A stretch of DNA of 64,000 nucleotides from Leucobacter chinensis (GCF_019049105.1 NZ_JAHQZR010000003.1:124001-188000), one strand, 5' to 3'; shown: positions 35,791 to 45,246, counted from the first letter of the stretch. Notes: a model not told the origin generated them from the letters alone. Numbers and translations are program-made.

Positions 35791-36447
35791 GTGCACACCT
35801 ACCCCAGCTACATTGCCCCCTCTGGCGAAGCGATTGTTGAGTTTGTGCGCGCCAACCCCTTCGCCATCGTCGCGACCTCGACCGCGGGGGCGCCGGTTGC
35901 CACGCACGTTCCGATCGTGTTTCAGCCCGGCTTCGAGCCGCAGGGCACCTTCGTGGGCGAAACCCTGTGGGGGCACATGGGTCGCGACAACCCGCACTGG
36001 CAGCTCTTCGCCGAGAACCCCTCGACGCTGCTCGCGTTCAGCACCTCGCACGCCTACGTCTCGCCGAGCAACTACGGCTTCGCCGACGCGGTGCCCACCC
36101 TCGACTACGCGACCGTGCACCTCACGGGCAAGGTCACGATCATCGAAGACGATGCGCTGAGCCTCGACGTCGTGAAGCAGACGGTTTCGCACTTCGAGAG
36201 CGCCCGATCAGAGCCGTGGGAGCAGAGCCCGTCGTTCCCGATTTACGAGAAGATTTTGCCGGGGATCGTCGCCTTCACCATCGAGGTCGAAACCGAGACC
36301 GCGATGTTTAAGCTCAGCCAGGACATGCCCGCCGACGTGCACGAGCGCGTCGTCGCCGACCTCACGAGCGGCGAGCGCAAACACCCCGATGTCGCCGCTC
36401 TCATGCGGCGCATCGGGGTGAGTGCTGAGGCCTGCCCTGGGGCTTAG
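35791..36447 (+). CDS. PaiB-family FMN-binding protein
   Basis: 218 residues from a GTG with AAAGGAG 6 nt upstream. The order VRANPFAIVATSTAGAPVATHVPIVF, LWGHMGRDNPHWQLF, VSPSNYGFADAVPTLDYATVHLTGKV and FESARSEPWEQSP matches PaiB (FMN-binding split barrel), annotated in Bacillus as a negative regulator of sporulation and protease genes. The biochemical function is more likely flavin or small-molecule binding. No partner paiA is nearby. The 3' end overlaps the convergent transporter gene by 4 bases. Confidence 0.87.
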   Translation: MHTYPSYIAPSGEAIVEFVRANPFAIVATSTAGAPVATHVPIVFQPGFEPQGTFVGETLWGHMGRDNPHWQLFAENPSTLLAFSTSHAYVSPSNYGFADAVPTLDYATVHLTGKVTIIEDDALSLDVVKQTVSHFESARSEPWEQSPSFPIYEKILPGIVAFTIEVETETAMFKLSQDMPADVHERVVADLTSGERKHPDVAALMRRIGVSAEACPGA

Positions 36448-37751
36448 CCCAGGTGCTTGCCCTTCGTTTCAGGAACCGTGAACACCGTAATGAGGGTGAT
36501 CACGAGCAGCGCCATCGTGTAGAGCGGGAACCAGTTGTAGTCCTGCCCCGAGGCGTAGGTCTGAATGTAGGGGGCGGTGCCGCCGAATGCCGCGACCGCG
36601 AGGGCGTACGGGAAGCCGATGCCTGAGGTGCGCACCTCGGGCGGGAAGAGCTCTGAGAACATGGCCGGCATGATCGCGAGCGCTCCGGCGAGAATAGCCG
36701 ACATGAGCGAGACGCTGAGCACGAGCACGAGGAAGTCGTTGCGCAACCACGCCTGAATGGGCAGGTAGAGCACGAGCGCGGCGCCAGCGCTGATGATCAT
36801 GATGGGCTTGCGACCGAAGCGGTCAGAGAGCATGCCCCACAGCGGCAGCGACACGATGAGCACGATGTTGCCGATGACGCCCGCCCAGAGGGTCAGGCCG
36901 CGATCCATGCCGAGCTGCGTGTTGGCGTACGTCGGGGCGTTGATGGCCCACGCGTAGTAGGCCACGGTGATGCCGATCGTGAGGCCGATGACCTGCAGGG
37001 CGCCGAGGCGGTGCTCCCAGATCTGCGAGAAGATGTTACGCTTCGGGGCGCCCGACTTCTCGATGTTCGTGAACGCTTCGGTCTCTTCCATGTTGCGGCG
37101 CAGGTACAGCGTGTAAAGGCCGGCAACAGCGCCGATCGCAAACGGAATGCGCCAGCCGAACGCGTCGAGCTGCTCGGCCGTGAGCGTGAGGTTCAGCACC
37201 GCCGCGAGCAGCACGCCCGCGAGAATGCCGGTGGTGCCCGAAACGTAGATCCAGCTCGACCACAGGCCGCGGTGCTTCGCGGGAGCGACCTCAGAGAGGA
37301 ACACCTGCGACGACGGCAGCTCGCCACCGTGGGCGAGGCCCTGTAGCAGGCGGGCGAGCAGCAGCATGAGCGACGACCACGCGCCAACCGTCTCGTACGA
37401 CGGCAGCAGCGCGATCGCGAGGCTGCCGAACGAGGCGAGAACGATCGCGAGGGTCATCGAGTACTTGCGACCCTTGCGGTCGCCGATCCACCCGAAAACA
37501 AACCCGCCAAAGGGCCTGGCGATGAAGCCAACGGCGAAGATCGCGAGGGTCGAGAGCAGAGCCGAGGCCGGGTCGGCGTCGTTGAACGCGTGGGCCGCGA
37601 TGTAGATCGTGAACGAGGCGTAGACGTTCCAGTCGTACCACTCGAGCAGGTTGCCCATGCCGATGCCGACGAGGTTTTTGCGCACGGTGCGTCGCTCGGC
37701 AGGGGTGTAGTGACCGTGCGTGCCGTCGGTCGTGTCGTGGGTGGTGGTCAT
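36444..37751 (-). CDS. MFS transporter, metabolite:H+ symporter (MHS) type
   Basis: About 435 residues, 12 predicted helices. It begins with RKNLVGIGMGNLLEWYDWNVYASFTIYIA, the MHS family opening, and has FGGFVFGWIGDRKGRKYSM (loop 2-3) and LSDRFGRKPIMIISAG (loop 8-9). MHS proteins import carboxylates such as alpha-ketoglutarate, citrate, shikimate or betaine. The amidohydrolase gene upstream in the same direction (27 bp gap) suggests an acyl amino acid or its product as substrate, by inference. The second ATG at 37751 is better spaced from AAGGA than the first at 37754. Confidence 0.9.
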   Translation of the reverse strand: MTTTHDTTDGTHGHYTPAERRTVRKNLVGIGMGNLLEWYDWNVYASFTIYIAAHAFNDADPASALLSTLAIFAVGFIARPFGGFVFGWIGDRKGRKYSMTLAIVLASFGSLAIALLPSYETVGAWSSLMLLLARLLQGLAHGGELPSSQVFLSEVAPAKHRGLWSSWIYVSGTTGILAGVLLAAVLNLTLTAEQLDAFGWRIPFAIGAVAGLYTLYLRRNMEETEAFTNIEKSGAPKRNIFSQIWEHRLGALQVIGLTIGITVAYYAWAINAPTYANTQLGMDRGLTLWAGVIGNIVLIVSLPLWGMLSDRFGRKPIMIISAGAALVLYLPIQAWLRNDFLVLVLSVSLMSAILAGALAIMPAMFSELFPPEVRTSGIGFPYALAVAAFGGTAPYIQTYASGQDYNWFPLYTMALLVITLITVFTVPETKGKHLG

Positions 37752-37781
37752 CATGTTCCTTACGGTGCTTCGTTGCAGGGG

Positions 37782-38999
37782 TTAAGCGGGCGGGTTGAGG
37801 CGGCGAGCGGCGAGCGTGGCGAGCAGGGCCGTGCCCCTCGTGAGCACCGCCTCGTCGAATTGCGCGCCGGCGGCGTGGTTGTAGGGGCCCGTCTCGAGGT
37901 CAACGCCCTCGGGAGTCGCCCCCAGCGGAATGAAGACGCCGGGCACGTGCTCGAGCATCTTCGAGAAATCTTCTGAGGCGCTGAGCGGCTGCTTCGGCCG
38001 TTCGAGGCTCTCGTCGCCAAACAGCTCGGCGACGGTTTCCGCGACGAAATCGGCCTCGTCGGCGTCGTTCTTCGTGACGGGGTACAGCATCTCGTAGTCG
38101 ATGTCGATCGTGACGCTGTGCGCGTCGGCCACGCCCTCGAGCACCTTCACGACCTCGCTGCGCATGAGCTCACGGTTCTTCTCGCTGAAGGTACGAACGG
38201 TCGCCAGCATCTCGACGCTCTCGGGAATGACGTTCTCGGTCGATCCGCCGCGAAACATGCCGAACGACAGCACGACCGGGTCAAAGGCGTCGAAGCGGCG
38301 CGTGACCATCGTCTGCAGCGCGCTCACCATCGCGGCACTCGCGGTGATGGGGTCGATGGCCTGATGCGGTGCGGATCCGTGCCCTCCGTGACCGCGCACG
38401 ACCATGCGCACGGTATCTGAGGCACTCATGATCGCGCCCTGACGCACGAGAAAGCGGCCGCTCTCGATGTGCGACGAGAAGACGTGCAGCGCGTAGGCGG
38501 CCACGGGCTTCGCGCCCGTGATCTCAAGCAGGCCCTCGTCGAGCATGTGCTGCGCGCCGTCGAAGCCCTCTTCGCCCGGCTGGAAGACGCACACGACGTC
38601 GCCCGCGAGCTCGTCACGGTGCTCGGCGAGCAGCTTCAGCGCGCCCACGAGCATGGTCATGTGCAGGTCGTGGCCGCACGCGTGCATGTTCGTCGCGTCG
38701 GGGTTCACGAAGTCGAGACCCGTCTCTTCGACGACGGGCAGCGCGTCCATGTCGCTGCGCAGGAGTACGGCGGGGGCTGGGGTGTCGGTCGCGGTCGCGC
38801 CTGCCGTGCCGCGGATCACTGCCGTAATCGAACTCAGCGACTCGCCGAGCGTCACCTCGACTGGCAGGCCTTCGAGCTCTTGGAGCAGTCGCTGCTGCGT
38901 GAGTGGCAGGGAGAGCCCCTGCTCAGGAATCTGATGCAGATCGCGACGCAGTGCACGCAAAGCGCCATCAAGTTCAAGCGATCTCGCTACGAAATCCAC
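37782..38999 (-). CDS. M20-family aminoacylase / amidohydrolase
   Basis: 405 residues from a GTG at 38999 (AGGAAG 6 nt upstream). Metal-binding motifs of M20D hydrolases are present: SDMDALPVVEETG, NMHACGHDLHMTMLVGAL and FQPGEEGFDGAQHMLDEGL. A His appears in YALHVFSS and the closing SEDFSKMLEHVPG. The dimerisation domain contains RGHGGHGSAPHQAIDPI. Such enzymes cleave N-acyl or hippurate-type amide bonds of amino acids. It shares a transcript with the MHS transporter and is divergent from an Lrp-type regulator, giving a compact uptake-hydrolysis-control unit. Confidence 0.9.
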   Translation of the reverse strand: MDFVARSLELDGALRALRRDLHQIPEQGLSLPLTQQRLLQELEGLPVEVTLGESLSSITAVIRGTAGATATDTPAPAVLLRSDMDALPVVEETGLDFVNPDATNMHACGHDLHMTMLVGALKLLAEHRDELAGDVVCVFQPGEEGFDGAQHMLDEGLLEITGAKPVAAYALHVFSSHIESGRFLVRQGAIMSASDTVRMVVRGHGGHGSAPHQAIDPITASAAMVSALQTMVTRRFDAFDPVVLSFGMFRGGSTENVIPESVEMLATVRTFSEKNRELMRSEVVKVLEGVADAHSVTIDIDYEMLYPVTKNDADEADFVAETVAELFGDESLERPKQPLSASEDFSKMLEHVPGVFIPLGATPEGVDLETGPYNHAAGAQFDEAVLTRGTALLATLAARRLNPPA

Positions 39000-39166
39000 G
39001 GTGATCTTCCTAACTGCGGCCCTCGGTTGGCCACGCGACTTTTTGCTCCTTTCATTATTCAACCGGTGCAGAGCGCTGGCTTAGTCATGCGATAAACCTG
39101 CGTTTACTGTGCTTTGAGCGAGCATTCGTGCACTGATTCTTGTGATAACGCGATATTCTTGCACTC

Positions 39167-40171
39167 ATGAAACATGCCCCAGACCCGCTCGAGCTCGTCG
39201 GAGCGCTGCAGATCGCGCCGCGCGCCTCGTGGCGACAACTCTCGCAGGTGCTCGGGGCCTCGCCCCTCATACTCGCGCAGCAGTGGCAGCGGCTCACCGA
39301 CCGCGGTCTCGCCTGGTGCACGGCCGTACCCTTCGGGCGCAACCGCCCCGGAACCCTCACATTCGTCGCCGTGCGCTGCCTGCCCGAGCACCGCGACCGC
39401 CTCACCGAAGAGGCCATCGCGATTCCCGAGATCGTCTCGATCGAGGAGCCGGCACGGCACTGGGACCTCATCTTCACCGTGCTCACCCCCGACTTCGAGA
39501 GCTACCTCGAAAGCCTCAACGAGCGCATCTCAAAGCTGCCGGGCATCACCCGCTACGAGACGATCATTTGCACGCGCGTGCACTTCGACGGTCACGAGTG
39601 GCGTCTCGGAAGCCTCGACCACACCGCCCGCCAGCAACTCGTGCAGCTCGCCCGCACCGACACCTCGGCCACTCCCCCACCCCTGCGCGACGGCGACCGC
39701 GAACTGACCCCCTACCTGCACCGCGACGGCCGCGCCACCGTCGCCGACATCGCCGAATCCCTCGGCACCCACCCGAGCACCATCTCGCGCCGCATGCAAC
39801 GGCTGCTGCTCTCAGGCAAAGTCACCCTGCGCTGCGACCTCGCGCCCGAACTGCTCGGCCAGCCCATCAGCAGCCAGTGGTTCTGCTGGCTCTCACCTGA
39901 GCAGCACACCGCCGCAGCCGCCGCGCTGCGCAGCTTCCCAAACCTGCGCTTCTGCGCCTCGACCACAGGCGAAACGAACTTCACTTTCGTACTCTGGGTG
40001 CGTACCCCCGAAGAGATCTTCGAGGCCGAGCGCCGCCTCATCGAACACATTCCGGGCTTCTCGATCGCCGAAAGCTCGATCACGGTGCGCTTCATCAAGC
40101 GCATGGGCTGGCGCCTCGACGAGCGGGGCCGCCGCACGGGCGAGCCGGTGAGCCCCGTGTTTGTGGGGTGA
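39167..40171 (+). CDS. Lrp/AsnC-family regulator with duplicated domains
   Basis: 334 residues, twice the length of a simple Lrp. HTH 1 covers LVGALQIAPRASWRQLSQVLGASPLILAQQWQRLTDRGL, and HTH 2 covers LTPYLHRDGRATVADIAESLGTHPSTISRRMQRLLLSGKV. Each is followed by an AsnC-type ligand domain (for example WDLIFTVLTPDFESYLESLNERI and ETNFTFVLWVRTPEEIFEAERRLIEHIPG). It is divergent from the amidohydrolase gene and probably controls it in response to an amino acid. The 167-bp divergent region has no obvious palindrome. Confidence 0.88.
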   Translation: MKHAPDPLELVGALQIAPRASWRQLSQVLGASPLILAQQWQRLTDRGLAWCTAVPFGRNRPGTLTFVAVRCLPEHRDRLTEEAIAIPEIVSIEEPARHWDLIFTVLTPDFESYLESLNERISKLPGITRYETIICTRVHFDGHEWRLGSLDHTARQQLVQLARTDTSATPPPLRDGDRELTPYLHRDGRATVADIAESLGTHPSTISRRMQRLLLSGKVTLRCDLAPELLGQPISSQWFCWLSPEQHTAAAAALRSFPNLRFCASTTGETNFTFVLWVRTPEEIFEAERRLIEHIPGFSIAESSITVRFIKRMGWRLDERGRRTGEPVSPVFVG

Positions 40172-40232
40172 GGCCGGGTTGGCTGGGTTGGCCGGCTTTG
40201 CGTCGGGCGGACGGGTGGGCTGGCGAGCGGCC

Positions 40233-40288
40233 GGGCTGGCGGGCTGGCGGGCTGGCGGGCTGGCGGGCTGGCGGGCTGGCGGGCTGGC
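40233..40288. repeat. 8-bp minisatellite, seven units (gap 40172-40633)
   Basis: GGGCTGGC is repeated seven times without a mismatch at 40233-40288, then decays into AGGCAGGCAGGG. It is non-coding and lies 3' of the Lrp-type gene. Replication slippage should make its length variable among strains. The remainder of this 462-base gap holds family-A copy 4 and nothing else that I can identify. Confidence 0.9.
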
Positions 40289-40455
40289 AGGCAGGCAGGG
40301 CTGGCCGGGGCTGGCGCGGTTAGGGGCTGCGGCTGTCGGCGATCCGCCGATTGATGGGCAAGGCGGGCGCTGTTTGTCGGCCGAATTCGCGTTTCTGGAC
40401 TCAATCGGGGCTGAATCGCTGCTCAGGCGGGGCTGAATCGCTCAGGTACCCGTTT

Positions 40456-40507
40456 ACTTGACGAAAAGCAGGGTGTAACGCCAGAAACACCCTGCTTTTC
40501 GTCAAAT
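40456..40507. repeat. Family-A palindromic repeat, copy 4
   Basis: 21-nt arms at 40456-40476 and 40487-40507 with one mismatch near the outer end and a 10-nt loop. It lies between the convergent 3' ends of the Lrp-type and acyl-CoA synthetase genes, where it could terminate both. Confidence 0.9.
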
Positions 40508-40633
40508 GGATTGCCGGCGGAGGCGCGCAGTCAGTTTGCGCTGTCATCACGCGCAGAAAGCGGATCTCGACCGCGAGATTTCGACATTCGACCGCGAAAG
40601 CGCTGCCGCCGGCCACACCGAAGGCCACGCCCG

Positions 40634-42283
40634 TTAAGCGGCACGCCTCAGCTCACGACGCAACACCTTACCGAGGGTGTTGCGAGGCACGATTTCGATG
40701 AACTCGATGCGCTTCGGGAGTTTGTAGCGAGCGAGTTGGCCCGCGCAGTGTTCGGCGAGCTCTGCGGCGAGCGCCTCAGCCGCAGCCGCAGCCGCAGATT
40801 CTGCGGCACCGCCCTCACCGGCACCGCCCTCACCGGCAGCACCCTCACCGGCACCGCCCTCACCGGCGGCGGCATCAGCGTGCAGCACCACGTGGGCAAC
40901 AGGAACCTCACCCCAGCGCTCGTCGGGCTCGCCGACCACGACCACATCAGCAACCGCAGAGTGAGCAGCGAGCACCGTTTCAAGCTCTGCCGGGTAAATG
41001 TTCTCGCCGCCACTAATGATGATGTCTTTGACCCTGTCGACGAGATGCACGAAGCCGCGCTCGTCGAGGTACGCGACGTCACCGGTGCGGTACCAACCGT
41101 CGGCGGTCAAAGCCGCCTCGGTCGCCTCTTCGTTCTGCCAGTAGCGGTCGAAGCGCTGCGGGCCAGAGACGAGCAGCTCGCCCGCCTCGCCCCGGGGCAA
41201 CGGCTCGCCGGTTTCGACATCGACAACCGCGACCGTCGAGCCAAACACAGGTTTGCCCTGAGAGTCAAGGTTCTCGCGGCCCATCGCCTCTGTCCAGAAG
41301 GTGAGGCCCCCAGCAAACTCGGTAATGCCGTACACAACCTGCACCGGGGCGGCAAAAGCAGAGAACGCTTCGACGAGTTCACGCGAGACCATCGCACCGC
41401 CGCAGGTCACGGCCACGAGACTGCTCGCATCGACCTCGGTCGCCCGCGCAACCTGAATCATCGCGCCAAGCATGAGCGGCACGGTCATCATCGTCGTGAT
41501 GCGCTCCGCCGCAATGGTTTGCCAGACCTGCACGGGGTCAAAGTCGCGCATAAAGACCGTCGTGGTGCCACGCAACACGTTGCAGGTGAGCGGGGCAAGG
41601 CCACCGATGTGAAACATCGGCGCAACGAGCAAAAAGCGGTGCGCCGTCTCCCAAGAGATCGTCGAGAGCATTCCCTGCCCTGACCAAAACATATTGGCGT
41701 TCGTGAGCACCGCACCCTTGGGGCGACCGGTGGTTCCCGAGGTGTACATGATGATCGCATCATCGCCATCTTCGCCAACGATCGCGGGAGCAGGCAACGC
41801 TGCGCCCGTCGCGAGCGCATTTCGATAGTGCGGATCATCGTGCCCCACCTGGTGCGACCGCCCACCGTTTTCACCCTCACCAGCGATACCGACGACGCGC
41901 ACGCGGAGTTCGGGAACCGCTTGCGTCACGGCTGCCGCTGTTTCAGCGAAAGCTGAATCGTAGAGCAAGCCCGTTGATCCGCTATCGCGTGCAACATACT
42001 CAAGTTCGGCAGGCGGGAGGCGCCAGTTGCCAACGACCGAAATCGCGCCGAGCCGCGAGACGGCATACAGTGCCGTGGCGAGAAACTCGCTGTTCTTGGC
42101 GAGCAACAGCACACGGTCGCCGCGGCCGATGCCCTCTGCTGCGAGATATGCGGCGAAGCTGGCCGCTCGAGCGTTTGCTTCGGCGAAGCTGAGGCGGGTG
42201 TCGCCGTCAACAAACGCCTCGTGATGTGGAGCAAGCTCAGCGCGAACTTCGAGCAGTTGCGCGAGCGTGAGTGGCATGGTCAT
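40634..42283 (-). CDS. Acyl-CoA synthetase (AMP-dependent ligase)
   Basis: 549 residues of the ANL superfamily: activates a carboxylic acid with ATP and forms its CoA thioester. The P-loop is MYTSGTTGRPKGAVLTN, and later motifs are YGITEFAGG, GWYRTGDVAYLDERGFVHLVDRVKDIIISGGENIYPAELE and the C-terminal catalytic Lys region PRNTLGKVLRREL. The C-terminal subdomain carries an unusual insertion of GEGGA/GEGAA units (about residues 473-493) from a 15-bp tandem repeat. The next gene upstream is an acyl-CoA dehydrogenase, so the unit degrades an acid via its CoA ester. PaaX regulation hints at an aromatic or phenylacetate-like acid, which is inference. Confidence 0.9.
   Translation of the reverse strand: MTMPLTLAQLLEVRAELAPHHEAFVDGDTRLSFAEANARAASFAAYLAAEGIGRGDRVLLLAKNSEFLATALYAVSRLGAISVVGNWRLPPAELEYVARDSGSTGLLYDSAFAETAAAVTQAVPELRVRVVGIAGEGENGGRSHQVGHDDPHYRNALATGAALPAPAIVGEDGDDAIIMYTSGTTGRPKGAVLTNANMFWSGQGMLSTISWETAHRFLLVAPMFHIGGLAPLTCNVLRGTTTVFMRDFDPVQVWQTIAAERITTMMTVPLMLGAMIQVARATEVDASSLVAVTCGGAMVSRELVEAFSAFAAPVQVVYGITEFAGGLTFWTEAMGRENLDSQGKPVFGSTVAVVDVETGEPLPRGEAGELLVSGPQRFDRYWQNEEATEAALTADGWYRTGDVAYLDERGFVHLVDRVKDIIISGGENIYPAELETVLAAHSAVADVVVVGEPDERWGEVPVAHVVLHADAAAGEGGAGEGAAGEGGAGEGGAAESAAAAAAEALAAELAEHCAGQLARYKLPKRIEFIEIVPRNTLGKVLRRELRRAA
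40806..40865. repeat. 15-bp coding minisatellite in the acyl-CoA synthetase gene
   Basis: Four units of GCACCGCCCTCACCG (40806-40820, 40821-40835, 40836-40850 with two changes, 40851-40865). Being a multiple of three, it keeps the frame and encodes 5-residue GEGGA/GEGAA units. A GCAGCC run (about 40782-40797) follows in the coding direction. Confidence 0.9.
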
Positions 42284-42304
42284 GGGTGTCCTTTCGGTGG
42301 TGCG

Positions 42305-43936
42305 TCATTGCATCTGAGGAGAGCGGGTAAGAATAGCGCGAGCATCGATGGTGCTGTCGAACTCGCCGTAAACTCCGTGGCGGCGTTCAAGGCGTGAGCC
42401 CACGTACGCGTCGGCGACCGCCGCGTTGCCGTGTCGAATCAGGAGCGAAGCCTGCAGCGTTTGGGCGAGTTCGCCGACAAAGCCGCGGGTCTCGTACTCC
42501 CATGCTCCCGGAGCGGTGTTCGCGGCGCGCTGCTCGAGACGTGCGAGCGCGGCATCGTACCGAGCATCACTGCCCGTCGCGAGACGGAGCTCGTCAAACA
42601 TCACCGTGAGCGTCTCGGGGTGCTTCGTGATCGCGCGAAGGCCGTCAAGCGCGGCGACGTTGCCGCTTCCCTCCCAAATCGAGAAGAGCGGCGCCTCGCG
42701 GTAAATGCGGGGCAATCGTGAATCTTCAACGTAGCCGTTGCCACCGAGGCATTCGATCGCTTCGGCCGCGTGCCCTGGGCCCCGCTTGCACACCCAGTAC
42801 TTCGAAGCCGCAAGACCGAGACGGCGAAGGGTTGCTGCTCGTTCATCACCACGCTGAGCCGCATCTGTGAGCGAGGCAAGCCACAGAGCGACAGTCATCG
42901 ACCCCTCTGACTCAACAATGAGGTCGGCAAGCACGTTCTGCATGAGCGGCTTCTCGATGAGGCGCGCACCAAATGCAGAGCGGTAGGTGGCGTGATGCAC
43001 CGCTTGGTCAACACCGTGGCGCATCAGCGCAGCCGAACCAATCGTGCAGTCGAGGCGGGTACCGTTGACCATCTCGATAATCGTCGCGACCCCACGCCCC
43101 TCGTCGCCGAGTCGCCAGCCGATTGCGTTCTCGTATTCAACCTCACTACTCGCGTTCGAGCGGTTGCCCAGTTTGTCTTTCAAACGCTGAATACGAATCG
43201 GGTTGAGCGATCCATCGGGCAGCACCCGAGGCAGCACAAAACACGTCACTCCCTCTGCGGTCATTGCCAAGGTGAGCAAAATGTCTGACATCGGCGCAGA
43301 GGTAAACCACTTGTGACCAACGATTCGGTAACTGCCGTCGGCAAGGGGCTCGGCCGTGGTCGTGTTCGCGCGCACGTCTGATCCGCCTTGCTTCTCAGTC
43401 ATTGACATGCCCGCGGTAATGCCCCGCTTGGTGCTTGTGTGGCGCAAGCCAGGTTCATAGGCCGTCGAGATGAGCTGCGGCTCGTAGATCGCGGCGAGCT
43501 CTGGGTTTGCCCTGAGCGCTGGAACCGCCGAGTAACTCATCGAGACGGGACAACCGTGACCGGCATCAACGATCTGCCACACGCTGTTCTTCGCCGCCCG
43601 AATCAGGTGGGCGTTCGGGTCGGCATCGCCCCAGGCTCCCGCGTGCAGGTTCTCTTCGAACGCGATGCGCATGAGCTCGTGGTAGGCGGGGTCATACTCA
43701 ACCTCGTCAATGCGATTACCGAACCGGTCGTGCGTGTGGAGTACCGGAACGTTCTTCTCGGCAAGATCACCCAACCGCTGCGCGTCGGCGCTCCCCGCGA
43801 GACTGCCTACACGATGCACTTGCGGCGACGCGTGTTGCGCTCCCGCGCGCTGAAGCGCCTCGTGGATCACCGGCGCCTGCCCGGCATCGTAATCGATGAG
43901 GGCCGGAGCCTGGTTGGTAACGCTGTGGGTTTTCAT
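42305..43936 (-). CDS. AidB-like acyl-CoA dehydrogenase
   Basis: 543 residues, longer than ordinary acyl-CoA dehydrogenases and with the AidB-type N-terminal extension (FGNRIDEVEYDPAYHELMRIAFEENLHAGAW). Flavin-binding motifs include GCPVSMSYSAVPALR, GMSMTEKQGGSDVRANTT, HKWFTSAPMSDILLTLA and the C-terminal IECLGGNGYVEDSRLPRIYREAPLFSIWEGSGNVAALD, which holds the expected catalytic Glu region. AidB proteins are flavoproteins linked to alkylation protection, but in catabolic clusters they may act on CoA esters. It sits 21 bp before the synthetase gene and overlaps paaX-like gene by 4 bases, so all three are one operon. Confidence 0.9.
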   Translation of the reverse strand: MKTHSVTNQAPALIDYDAGQAPVIHEALQRAGAQHASPQVHRVGSLAGSADAQRLGDLAEKNVPVLHTHDRFGNRIDEVEYDPAYHELMRIAFEENLHAGAWGDADPNAHLIRAAKNSVWQIVDAGHGCPVSMSYSAVPALRANPELAAIYEPQLISTAYEPGLRHTSTKRGITAGMSMTEKQGGSDVRANTTTAEPLADGSYRIVGHKWFTSAPMSDILLTLAMTAEGVTCFVLPRVLPDGSLNPIRIQRLKDKLGNRSNASSEVEYENAIGWRLGDEGRGVATIIEMVNGTRLDCTIGSAALMRHGVDQAVHHATYRSAFGARLIEKPLMQNVLADLIVESEGSMTVALWLASLTDAAQRGDERAATLRRLGLAASKYWVCKRGPGHAAEAIECLGGNGYVEDSRLPRIYREAPLFSIWEGSGNVAALDGLRAITKHPETLTVMFDELRLATGSDARYDAALARLEQRAANTAPGAWEYETRGFVGELAQTLQASLLIRHGNAAVADAYVGSRLERRHGVYGEFDSTIDARAILTRSPQMQ

Positions 43937-44709
43937 GGGGTCTCCTCTTGCGTGGCGAGCATCTCGGCTCCACGTTCGGGCCGCAAGCTCTCGATGTATG
44001 TCGTGGTGAGATCACGACGGAAGTCTTCGTAGGCCCAGCGCAGTTCATCGGCCGGGTAGCGCTCGGGGGTGAGCTCATCGGGCAGCGCTGGGTCGAGCTC
44101 AAGGAGCCGCACGGCAGCGGCGGCAGCGCGAAGCTGAACCATGTGGTCAGTGCTCTGGCGCATGAGGTTGAGCACCTCGCGGGCCTCTGCTGCCCAGACC
44201 TCGGTGTTCCACAGCATGCGCGCAAGCGCCCTATCGTCAGCGGGCATCGCGAGCATCGTCGTGTGCTCGGCAGTGATGAGCGGCACCTCGTTGGCGAGGT
44301 TATCTGGGCGCATCCACACGCCTTCACGCAGTTCGGCGTACCGGGCCTCGGTGAGCATCGCCCTGGTCTGTGCCCGGTCAGCGGCTGCCCTTCCCGGCCC
44401 AAGCAGTACGACCGTGCGCCACATGCCGGTGTAGGCGAGCCTGCGCGGCGATATGCGCGCCTCGGTCGTGCGCTGGCGGAGCATGTGCTGGGGCGAGAGC
44501 GTGTAGGTCGAGTTCGTGCTGTCGAGTTCGCCTGAAGCAACCATGCGCGAGAGTGCAACACGCACCGACGACGCTGCAACCCCGAAGTGAGCGCCGACTG
44601 CCACGAGCTGATGGGCCGCCATGCTTGGCGGCGTCGAGCCGAGCAACACGCTGAGAATCATTGAGCGCGCCGAGAGCGGCGGAACAATCTCGTCCAGTGA
44701 TCGTGCCAT
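43933..44709 (-). CDS. PaaX-family transcriptional regulator
   Basis: 258 residues. The N-terminal winged helix LSARSMILSVLLGSTPPSMAAHQLVAVGAHFGVAASSVRVALSRMVASGEL matches PaaX, the phenylacetyl-CoA-responsive repressor, and the C-terminal PaaX_C-type domain (residues about 95-240) contains LAYTGMWRTVVLLGPGRAAADRAQTRAML. PaaX-type repressors bind aryl-CoA or acyl-CoA thioesters, matching an operon that makes and oxidises such esters. It is the first gene of the operon, so it probably autoregulates. Its promoter lies in 44710-44930. Confidence 0.88.
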   Translation of the reverse strand: MARSLDEIVPPLSARSMILSVLLGSTPPSMAAHQLVAVGAHFGVAASSVRVALSRMVASGELDSTNSTYTLSPQHMLRQRTTEARISPRRLAYTGMWRTVVLLGPGRAAADRAQTRAMLTEARYAELREGVWMRPDNLANEVPLITAEHTTMLAMPADDRALARMLWNTEVWAAEAREVLNLMRQSTDHMVQLRAAAAAVRLLELDPALPDELTPERYPADELRWAYEDFRRDLTTTYIESLRPERGAEMLATQEETP

Positions 44710-44931
44710 TCTTGAGCCTCGCCTTCGAGCCTTCGCAGTGCCTTGTTACAGAATTTCTGTGACTGTTCTCAGACTGTAACACCGGCGCCTGGGAACCGCA
44801 AGGGAGGGCCTGGCTGCGGGGGGCTGGGGCTGGGGCTGTCGGCTGCGGACTGCCGGCTGCGGCGGGGCTCCGAGTGCGGGGCCGCGGCGGGGCTGAGGGC
44901 GCGGGGCCGCGATCCACCCGCCCCACGATCC

Positions 44932-44983
44932 ACTTGACGAAAAGCAGGGTGTTTGCGCGAAAACACCCTGCTTTTCGTCAAGT
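44932..44983. repeat. Family-A palindromic repeat, copy 5 (gap 44710-45246)
   Basis: 23-nt perfect arms at 44932-44954 and 44961-44983 with a 6-nt loop GCGCGA. It lies between the divergent paaX-like and phnD-like genes, so here it is not at a 3' end. The rest of this 537-base gap holds a G-rich stretch of short GGCTGGG/GGCTGCGG units (44805-44910) and the leader of the phnD-like gene. Confidence 0.92.
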
Positions 44984-45246
44984 AAACGCAAAAACGACGT
45001 GCAACGGCAGCAGGTAGGCGGCCAAGCAGCCGAGAGCGGCCCGAAACGCACCGAAACGCCGCCATGGCGCGCAACGATGCACGCCTCAAGCCGCAGATCG
45101 GCCACCCCGCAGCCCCATTCACTAACCGTTCATCGAACATTCCATTTGCAGTACACCGGTCTCGTAATTGCCCGACACCTTCGGGGGTTTGAATACTGAT
45201 GTTCTCGAAATTCTGCGAGAGCGCCCCCTCCTTCGAAAGGTAAGCC

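Noticed and set aside
40159-40436. Small ORF made of GWRAGGLAGWRAGG repeats
   Set aside because: It is the translation of the 8-bp minisatellite and has no ribosome site.
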